From: DASVTR01 sp033855775
GTDB taxonomy: Bacteria > Acidobacteriota > Blastocatellia > Pyrinomonadales > Pyrinomonadaceae
Assembly: GCA_033855775.1 (NCBI GenBank)
Contig: JAWVFT010000133.1
Location: 1 to 43,074, forward strand
Direction: 5' to 3'
DNA length: 43,074 nt
The notes under the pieces are model-generated. The model was not told the DNA's origin. It did no database searches and was given only the letters and a program-made list of their open reading frames with translations. This document shows, piece by piece, positions 14,827-21,832 of the stretch (position 1 is the stretch's first letter; each line of letters starts with the position of its first letter). The position numbers and the translations under genes were made by a program.

Positions 14827-16893
14827 ATGAATAGTTTCCCGAACCGCGCTGCTCTGGCCCTGCGATATACGCTTCTCCTGCTTTTCATCTCAGCCAGGAT
14901 GACGAGCGCGCAAACCCGCGTCGAACAGGACAGGCCATACTATCCGACTCAAAAAGCGAGCGCCGAAAAAAGCGGCAGCGCCGATAAAGGCTCCGTCCCC
15001 GCCACGGCCAAGCCCGTGTCATCCATCTCGCAGCAGTTTGAAGCGCAAGGGTTCAAGGTTGAGTTCTCCTTGAAATCCATCCCGGACGCGAGCGGCAAGG
15101 ATGCGGGTCTGGTGGCGGGAGCGAACGCCGTCGCCACCTTCAGCCTCGCGGACGCGCACACGGGCCAGCCGCTCGTCGGGCTGCATCCGAGCGCCTGGCT
15201 CAACTCGCGCGCCCCCGAGCGCGCCCCGAACGAGGCCGAGTGCAAGGACATGATTCGCGTTCTGCTTGGCGGGCTCATCAGCGCGCGGGCCGATGTTGAC
15301 CTCAACAGCTACTTGCTCCTGACGCTTAATAACGACAACACGATTGCCTTCATCAACCCGCAAATCTCATTCAACATCACCAAGCTCGAAAGCCTGATTA
15401 CTCTGCCCGGCGCGGGCGCCGACTGGGCGCTCTCGAAAAGCAAAGATGTCCTTTACGTGACGCTGCCCGAACAGTCAGCCGTCGCCGTCATCAATACCGT
15501 CACGCGCAAACTCGTCGGCACAATCCAGACCGGAGAGAAGACGCGGCCCACGCGCATCGCCGTTCAACCTGACGGTCGCTACCTGTGGGTCGGGCTCGAT
15601 GGCTCGCCGTCTGTGGCCGTGATTGACACGACGACGAACAAGCTCTTGAACACGCTGGCGGTCGGAACGGGCCTGCACAATCTGGCGTTCACCGACGACA
15701 GCCGCTACGCCTACGTCAGCAACAGCATCGCTAACAACGTCTCGGCCATTGACACGAAAACTCTCGCCAAGGTGGCCGACATCAGCGTCGGGCAGACGCC
15801 CGTTCCCGTCGCCTTCAGCAGCGCGAGCAGCATGCTCTACGTCGCTTCGATTAACGGCGCGTCCATCAGCGTGATTGACCCCGCGAAGCAGCAGGTCGTG
15901 AAGACCATCCCGACGGCGCGCGGCGTGGTTGCCTTGCGCTTTGACCAGAGCGGTCGCTACGGATTCGCCGTCAATCAAATCGAGAGCAAAGTCTTCGTGC
16001 TGGACGCCGCAACCGCGACGCTCGTCGGCTCTGCGGACGTGGTGAAGAGTCCTGATCAGGTGGCCTTCACTTCCGATTACGCTTACGTTCGCGGCACGGG
16101 CACGGAGAAGTTCTCGCTGATAAAGCTCGGCGACCTCAAAGACGGAAAGCTCTCGCCGCTTGATATTCAAGCCGGGCGTCGCCCCGCCAGTGACGCGCCC
16201 GAAGACCTCGGCGTCGCGGACATGATTGCCGCCACGCCCGAAGGCAATTCCGTCATGATTGCCAACGCCCCCGACCAGACCATCTATTACTACGTCGAAG
16301 GCATGATGGCTCCGATGGGGACGCTCGATAATTACAAGCGACGACCGCACGCGCTCATCCTGATTGACCGCAGCCTTTCGGAGATCGCGCCCGGCGTCTA
16401 TTCCGCGCCCATACGGTTGACGCGCGGAGGCCACTTCGACGTGCCGTTCCTGCTTGACCAACCGCGCGTCTTCAACTGCTTCAAGGCCGAGATTGCCGAT
16501 TCGCCAAACGGCGAAAAGAGCAAGCCCGCGACGGCGATTGCGGTCGAAGCTTTGTTCAAAGGACAGCAGTTCAAACCGGGCGCGCCCGCCGTCCTGCGCT
16601 TCAAGATTACGGACGAAGCTACCAAAAAACCTATCACCGGATTGACGGACGTGCGCGTGCTGGTCTTCGAGCCGCCCGGTGTCTGGCAGCAGCGACAGTA
16701 TGCGAAGGAGATCGGCGGCGGAGTTTACGAAGTGACGCAAGTCTTCCCGCGCGAGGCAGGCTATCGCGTCATGACCAGCGTGATGTCGCGCGGCGTCCGC
16801 TTCGCTGATTTTCCGTTCACTCCGGCCAGCGCAATCAACGAGACATCTTCAGCCGGACAAGACAGCCAACAGAAGAAGGGCAACAACAGATGA
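14827..16893 (+). CDS. Secreted YVTN-type beta-propeller protein
   Basis: From ATG 14827 (GAGAGAAG just upstream) the protein is 688 aa. A longer in-frame start at 14719 would precede the leader hairpin and lacks a ribosome site. A signal peptide (LRYTLLLLFISARMTSAQ) leads. An Ig/FixH-like segment follows (about 76-150), then six or so propeller blades (about 160-490) with YVTN-type repeats such as VAVIDTTTNKLLNTLAVG, VSAIDTKTLAKV and ISVIDPAKQQVVKTI. A second FixH/YtkA-like beta domain (about 560-665) contains KPITGLTDVRV. There is no CxxCH. Its stop overlaps the SCO gene's start (ATGA). Propellers of this kind occur beside periplasmic redox enzymes such as nitrite reductases and copper oxidases. 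A partner or scaffold role for the oxidase is inferred. Confidence 0.85.
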   Translation: MNSFPNRAALALRYTLLLLFISARMTSAQTRVEQDRPYYPTQKASAEKSGSADKGSVPATAKPVSSISQQFEAQGFKVEFSLKSIPDASGKDAGLVAGANAVATFSLADAHTGQPLVGLHPSAWLNSRAPERAPNEAECKDMIRVLLGGLISARADVDLNSYLLLTLNNDNTIAFINPQISFNITKLESLITLPGAGADWALSKSKDVLYVTLPEQSAVAVINTVTRKLVGTIQTGEKTRPTRIAVQPDGRYLWVGLDGSPSVAVIDTTTNKLLNTLAVGTGLHNLAFTDDSRYAYVSNSIANNVSAIDTKTLAKVADISVGQTPVPVAFSSASSMLYVASINGASISVIDPAKQQVVKTIPTARGVVALRFDQSGRYGFAVNQIESKVFVLDAATATLVGSADVVKSPDQVAFTSDYAYVRGTGTEKFSLIKLGDLKDGKLSPLDIQAGRRPASDAPEDLGVADMIAATPEGNSVMIANAPDQTIYYYVEGMMAPMGTLDNYKRRPHALILIDRSLSEIAPGVYSAPIRLTRGGHFDVPFLLDQPRVFNCFKAEIADSPNGEKSKPATAIAVEALFKGQQFKPGAPAVLRFKITDEATKKPITGLTDVRVLVFEPPGVWQQRQYAKEIGGGVYEVTQVFPREAGYRVMTSVMSRGVRFADFPFTPASAINETSSAGQDSQQKKGNNR

Positions 16894-18380
16894 GCAACAA
16901 AATCACGACTCCGCTGGCGACGCTCAGCTTGATTATCTGCGGCTTGATGTTCTTCTACGGCGCCGCCGCGACGCGGGCGCAGGAGATGCTGCACAAACAT
17001 TCCAAGCCCCAACGCGCGACCCCGAAAGCAGCGAAGTATGTCTGCCCGATGCATCCCGAAGTCGTCTCCAAATCGCCCGGCAGGTGTCGCAAGTGCGGCA
17101 TGGATTTGAAGGCCGCAAGTGTTGAAAAGCAGACCAGCAACGCCGCCATGATGACGGAGCAGACTCCGGCTTCGAACACTGCGTCGCTGCAAATTCCAGA
17201 CACGACCGTTTACGACCAGAATGGCCGGAAACTAAATTTCTATACCGACTTGGTTAAGGGCAAGACCGTCGCCATCAACTTCATCTTCACGACTTGCAAG
17301 ACCGTCTGCCCGCCGCTGACCGCGACCTTTCGACAGGTGCAGCAGAGCTTGGGCGGGCGTGTCGGGCGCGAGATTGAGATGATTTCCATCAGCGTTGACC
17401 CGACGACCGACGTGCCGGAAAGGCTGAAAGAGTTTGCCGCTAGGTTCAAGGCCGGACCGGGATGGACTTTCGTCACCGGCGAGAAACCGGAGATAGACAA
17501 ACTGCTTCGCGCCCTCGGCGCAGCCGTTCCAGACGACAAAAATAATCACACCTCCACGATTCTGATTGGCAACGCGGCGACCGGCCATTGGACACGCACA
17601 TACGGCTTGGCTCCCGCCGCCACCATCCTCAAGGTCATTGATGAAGCGGCAGAAACTAAAAACAGCGAGGTCGCGGCGACAACGACTGCGAGCGGCGCGA
17701 TGGTCGAAGTCCCGCCGCCGGGAGCGACGAGCGGACAGCGGGCAACAGCCGGACAAAACATGAAGGCTTCTTCAGCGACGCCTTCATCATCTATGACTTC
17801 AACCGCCGCTGCCGCCGCGCACGAAGAGACGGACGTTGCGAGCAGGCAGAAGAAGCTGGCGGCGTCGGCGTCCAGATATTTCCCCAACCTCGTGCTCGTC
17901 AATCAAGACAACAAGCCCTTGCATTTCTACGATGATTTGCTCAAGGGCAAAACCGTGATGATTAACTTCATGCTGACGCATTGCACCGGAGCCTGTTCGC
18001 CGATGACGGCCAACTTGCTCAAGGTGCAAAAGTATCTCGGCGATGTGGTCGGCAAGAAAGTGTTGATGATTTCCATCAGCGTTGACCCTGAGCACGACAC
18101 GCCCGCCGCGTTGAAGAAGTATGCAGACGATTTCAAAGTTCAACCCGGCTGGCTCTTCCTCACCGGAACGAAGGAGAACATTGACGGCGTGCTCTCCAAA
18201 ATCGGCGGTTATACGGACGACCCGCAGAAGCACAGCACCGCGCTCATCATCGGCGACGAAGCGACCGGACAATGGATGCGGGTTCCGGCGCTGGCGCGAC
18301 CTTCGGAGATTGCCGATGCCGTCGCCAGAATGCTGGCAGCCAAAAAGGACGCCGAAAGCGCTCCGCCCACCGAACGCTGA
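16890..18380 (+). CDS. Tandem SCO1/SenC copper chaperone with heavy-metal-binding domain
   Basis: A 496-aa exported protein. A hydrophobic N-terminus (8-30) precedes a His/Lys stretch and a heavy-metal-binding domain, YVCPMHPEVV...GRCRKCGMDL (50-73). Two complete SCO thioredoxin-fold domains follow. The first has CKTVC (136-140) with His220; the second has CTGAC (365-369) with His448. Both keep the CxxxC plus distal His that bind Cu(I)/Cu(II) in the Sco family. An Ala/Thr/Ser-rich linker (about 255-325) joins them. Sco proteins load copper into cytochrome oxidase; here no CuA oxidase is present, so the obvious client is the giant cupredoxin protein. SCO proteins are normally single-domain and about 200 aa; a double SCO with its own metal-binding domain is unusual. 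Confidence 0.92.
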   Translation: MSNKITTPLATLSLIICGLMFFYGAAATRAQEMLHKHSKPQRATPKAAKYVCPMHPEVVSKSPGRCRKCGMDLKAASVEKQTSNAAMMTEQTPASNTASLQIPDTTVYDQNGRKLNFYTDLVKGKTVAINFIFTTCKTVCPPLTATFRQVQQSLGGRVGREIEMISISVDPTTDVPERLKEFAARFKAGPGWTFVTGEKPEIDKLLRALGAAVPDDKNNHTSTILIGNAATGHWTRTYGLAPAATILKVIDEAAETKNSEVAATTTASGAMVEVPPPGATSGQRATAGQNMKASSATPSSSMTSTAAAAAHEETDVASRQKKLAASASRYFPNLVLVNQDNKPLHFYDDLLKGKTVMINFMLTHCTGACSPMTANLLKVQKYLGDVVGKKVLMISISVDPEHDTPAALKKYADDFKVQPGWLFLTGTKENIDGVLSKIGGYTDDPQKHSTALIIGDEATGQWMRVPALARPSEIADAVARMLAAKKDAESAPPTER

Positions 18381-18410
18381 AAGCTGCGTTGAGTTTGAAC
18401 GAGAAGATTG

Positions 18411-20027
18411 ATGAAAGCTGTCATACGCAAGATTAAGTTGGCTCTGATTATCGCCGCGTGCTTGAGCGGAGCGTGGCTGCTCGTCTCTGAACATTCGCCG
18501 GTTAAAGCGCAGGAGAAGTTGTCGCCGCAGGAGATGCGCGGCAAGCAAATTTTTCTGAAGGGCGAAGCCGAAGGCGGCTCGGAGATTACGGCCTTTCTCG
18601 GCGGCAGCGACGACGGTTTGCCCGCGGCCTCTTTCACCTGCGCCAACTGTCACGGCCTCAAAGGGCAAGGCCAGCAGGAAGGCGGCTTGCAACCGCCCGC
18701 CATCAATTGGAACGCTCTCACGCACGCCCACACGTCGCCGCTCAGAAGGCAGCAGATTTCTCCATACGATGAAACGACGCTGGCGCGCGCCATCGTTTCC
18801 GGCCTTGATTCAACGGGCGCGCGTTTGCATCCGGGCATGCCGCGCTATCAGATGACGGATGCTCAAATGGCAGACCTCATCGCTTATCTCAAAAAGATTG
18901 GAACGACGGCTGACGCGGAACTCGGCCTCAGTGGCGAGCGAATCAAAGTCGGCGCGGCGTTGCCTTTGACGGGGCCGCTCGCGCAGGTCGGCGAAGATGT
19001 GAAGGCGGCCATCAACGCCGTCTTCGCGGACGTTAATGCGCAGGGCGGCATCTACGGGCGCGAGATAAATTTAGTCGTCGAAGATTCGCGCGGAGACGCG
19101 AAAGAAACCATCGCAGCGACGCGACGGCTCATCGAGCAAGACAACGTGTTCGCTCTGGTCGGAAGCTTCGAGCCGGGCGGCGGGCAGGCGACGGATGAGC
19201 TTCTGCGACGCAGCGAAGCGCCGCTCATCGGCCCCGTGACGCTCTCGCCGCGTCTCGCCGTTCCGCCCAACCCGTACGTCTTCTACTTGCTGCCCACGTT
19301 CAACGAGCAGGGACGCGCGCTCGTTGACTTTGCGGCCTCGAAGGCAGCCGGTCAAACGCCGCGCCTCGCCGTCGTCTATGCTCAAAGCGAGTTTGACGCG
19401 GACGCTCTGGCGGGCGTGCGTGAGCAGGCCAAACGACGCTCGATGCGCATCGTCGCGGAGCAAGGCTTTGATGCCTCCAACTTTTCTCCGGCCAACATCG
19501 TCGGGAGCTTAAGCAAGGAAAAGCCTGCGTTCATCTTCTTCTTCGGCAACTCAAATCAGATTACGGCGTTCGCGCGTGAGATGGAACGCGCGCAACTCGA
19601 CGCTACGTTGTTGAGTTCGGTGGCGATGATCGGTCGCGGGGCTTTCAGCCTTTCAACGGCGATGGCGAAGCGCACGTTTCTCTCGTTTCCGGCGGCGTTG
19701 CCGGATAGAGAAGGCTTCGCAGAATTTCTGGACGTGATGGTCCGGGCGAAGGCGAACGTTCGCAACACAGCTTTTCAGGCGTTGGCCTTCGCCGCCGCCA
19801 AAACATTTATCGAGGCCATCAAACTGAGCAACAGGGAACTGAGCCGCCCTTCGCTCATTCAAGCGCTGGAACGTCTGCACGACTTTAAAACCGGCGTTGT
19901 GCCGCCGCTCACCTTCAGCCCGAACCGCAGAGTCGGCGCGACTGGCTCATACATTGTCGGCATTGATTTGAATCAACAGCAGTACGTCCCTTTGGGCGAA
20001 CGGCTCGCGCCGCAGCTTCAACCCTGA
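18411..20027 (+). CDS. Cytochrome c fused to a branched-chain-type periplasmic binding protein
   Basis: I start it at ATG 18411 (GAGAAG upstream) rather than the TTG at 18408, giving 538 aa. A signal peptide (IKLALIIAACLSGAWLL) is followed by one class I cytochrome c domain with CANCH (77-81) and a likely Met axial ligand in GMPRYQM (about 143-148). From about residue 177 a complete type-1 periplasmic binding protein follows (IKVGAALPLTGPLAQVGEDV, then GGIYGREINLVVEDS), of the LivJ/Peripla_BP_6 family. No ABC permease or ATPase is nearby, so the binding domain is probably a sensor or a scaffold that presents the heme near the oxidase, not a transporter part. The gene follows the SCO gene by 30 bp. 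Electron acceptance from the copper oxidase is inferred. Confidence 0.9.
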   Translation: MKAVIRKIKLALIIAACLSGAWLLVSEHSPVKAQEKLSPQEMRGKQIFLKGEAEGGSEITAFLGGSDDGLPAASFTCANCHGLKGQGQQEGGLQPPAINWNALTHAHTSPLRRQQISPYDETTLARAIVSGLDSTGARLHPGMPRYQMTDAQMADLIAYLKKIGTTADAELGLSGERIKVGAALPLTGPLAQVGEDVKAAINAVFADVNAQGGIYGREINLVVEDSRGDAKETIAATRRLIEQDNVFALVGSFEPGGGQATDELLRRSEAPLIGPVTLSPRLAVPPNPYVFYLLPTFNEQGRALVDFAASKAAGQTPRLAVVYAQSEFDADALAGVREQAKRRSMRIVAEQGFDASNFSPANIVGSLSKEKPAFIFFFGNSNQITAFAREMERAQLDATLLSSVAMIGRGAFSLSTAMAKRTFLSFPAALPDREGFAEFLDVMVRAKANVRNTAFQALAFAAAKTFIEAIKLSNRELSRPSLIQALERLHDFKTGVVPPLTFSPNRRVGATGSYIVGIDLNQQQYVPLGERLAPQLQP

Positions 20028-20104
20028 AGCAGTGGCTCACATAAAGAGAGCGCGCGAGGAAGCCGCCTTCAGCCCTGATTGTTTTCGTTATGAGGAGTTA
20101 GATG

Positions 20105-21685
20105 ATGAAGAGATTGCTAACGCTATTATTATTCGCCGTCGTCGCTTGCGCCGACGCAGCAGCGCAAGCGCAAACGCCGCCTGCTACCAACCATCAACAG
20201 CAGAGCGAGCAAGCGCGCGCCGTCGCGGAAAAGAGCGCGCTGCCCCCTTCGCCCTCCGCTGCGGCGGCCACGAAGGAAGATGAAAACTGCGGCTGTGAAA
20301 GCAAGAGCCTGCCCGCGACGCTCGCAGTGGTCAACGGCGCGCGCATTACCGCGCAGGATATTGAAGCCCAGACGAAGCTGCGCGTCAGCGAACTGCAACA
20401 GCAAGTCGTCGTCGCCCGCAAGCGCGAGCTTGATATTCAAATCAACTCAAGACTGTTGAAAGCCGAGGCCGGAAAGCGCTCGCTCAGTCAGGGCCAGTTA
20501 ATCGAAGCGGAAATCATCGCGCGGGTCAAAGAGCCGACGGAAGCCGACGCTTTGGCTTTCTACGAGAAGAACAAGGGACGCATTCAAGGCGAGTTTAAGA
20601 TGGTCGTGCCGGGCATCATCAACTACCTGCGCGCGCAGCGTCAGGGCGAAGAAGCGCAGAAGTTTGCCGAGCGCCTTCGCGCCACCTATCAAGTGAAAGT
20701 GTTGGCGGAAACCTTCGGGCCTTCTTTCACCGCTGCCGAGCGGGCGCGCGTCTTAGCCGAAGTCAACGGCGCTCGAATCACTTCCGGCGACATTGAAGAT
20801 TCGCTGCGCCCGCTCATCTTTCACGTCCAGCAACAGGTCTACGACGTGCGGCGGCAGGAGCTTGAGAGCCGCGTGATTGACACGCTGCTCACGCAGGCAG
20901 CGCAGAAGCGAAACATCACGGTCGAGGCTTTGCTTGAAGCTGACCTCGCGCCGAAAGTCCCCAAGGTTGAGGAGACGGCGGCGCGCGACTTTTATGAACA
21001 GAACAAGGAGCGCATGATTGGCGATTTCGCCCAACTCAAAGAGCAGATAACGCAGCACCTCCAACAGCGCGAGATAGAAAAAGCAGAGACGGCGTTTGCC
21101 GAACAACTGCGCCGCGCGGCGACGCTTCAAGTCTATCTGGAAACGCCTGAGCCGCCCCTTTACGTTATCTCGACGGACGCGCGACCATCAAAGGGCAATC
21201 CGGCGGCGCCCATCACCATCATCGAATTTACGGACTACCAATGCCAGAGTTGCGCCGCGGCTCAACCCGTCATAGAGAAGTTAGCCAGCGAGTACGGCGA
21301 TAAAGTGAGGCTCGTCGTTCGCAACTTTCCCTTGCCTCAACATCGCAACGCTTTGAAAGCCGCCGAAGCCGCCGAGGCCGCTTTCGAGCAGAACAAATTT
21401 TGGGAATACGCTTCGATTCTCATGCAGAATCAATCAGCGCTTGAGATTGACAAGCTCAAGGAATACGCGACGCGGGCCGGGCTTGATAGAAGCAAGTTCG
21501 ATGCAGCTCTGGACTCCGGCAAGTTTGCCGCTCAGGTGCAACGAGACGCGGACGACGGCATGCGCTTCGGCATCAATGCGACGCCGGCCATCTTCGTCAA
21601 CGGACGACAAGCCGTGTCGAACGACTACGAAACATTAAAAGCAACCATCGAAGCCACCCTCAAAAACGGCGCCGCGAAAAAGTAG
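20105..21685 (+). CDS. Periplasmic fusion of two SurA-N-like domains and a DsbA-like thioredoxin
   Basis: Two ATGs (20102, 20105) follow GAGGAG; spacing favours 20105 (526 aa). A signal peptide precedes ENCGCE, a small Cys pair near 61-64. Two similar segments beginning VNGARIT (about 77 and 221) each have the SurA/PpiC N-terminal helical pattern (RRQELESRVIDTLLTQAA), but the parvulin catalytic domain is missing. The C-terminal third (about 355-526) is a DsbA/BdbD-type thioredoxin fold with active site CQSC (380-383) and cis-Pro in GINATPAIFVNG. It probably helps fold or form disulfides in exported proteins. The giant oxidase contains about 14 cysteines, only one of them the type-1 copper ligand. 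It is 77 bp after the cytochrome fusion. The mofB gene of Leptothrix, next to its oxidase, also encodes a prolyl-isomerase-type folding protein. Confidence 0.85.
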   Translation: MKRLLTLLLFAVVACADAAAQAQTPPATNHQQQSEQARAVAEKSALPPSPSAAAATKEDENCGCESKSLPATLAVVNGARITAQDIEAQTKLRVSELQQQVVVARKRELDIQINSRLLKAEAGKRSLSQGQLIEAEIIARVKEPTEADALAFYEKNKGRIQGEFKMVVPGIINYLRAQRQGEEAQKFAERLRATYQVKVLAETFGPSFTAAERARVLAEVNGARITSGDIEDSLRPLIFHVQQQVYDVRRQELESRVIDTLLTQAAQKRNITVEALLEADLAPKVPKVEETAARDFYEQNKERMIGDFAQLKEQITQHLQQREIEKAETAFAEQLRRAATLQVYLETPEPPLYVISTDARPSKGNPAAPITIIEFTDYQCQSCAAAQPVIEKLASEYGDKVRLVVRNFPLPQHRNALKAAEAAEAAFEQNKFWEYASILMQNQSALEIDKLKEYATRAGLDRSKFDAALDSGKFAAQVQRDADDGMRFGINATPAIFVNGRQAVSNDYETLKATIEATLKNGAAKK

Positions 21686-21832
21686 CGGGCCGTCGCTGTT
21701 AACGCTAATGCGCTTCGTCGTCGGAGAGAGACGCGCTTCGCGGCTTCGATGACAGCGCGGCGGTTCGGAAGGCGGGAAGTTGATGTTCGAGGACTCAAAG
21801 ATAAAGGTTGATTTTCAAGGAAAGGCATCGTC

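Noticed and set aside
15475..16740. Minus-strand open frame (421 aa) opposite the beta-propeller gene
   Set aside because: Antisense shadow of repeated propeller blades; no ribosome site and no family match.
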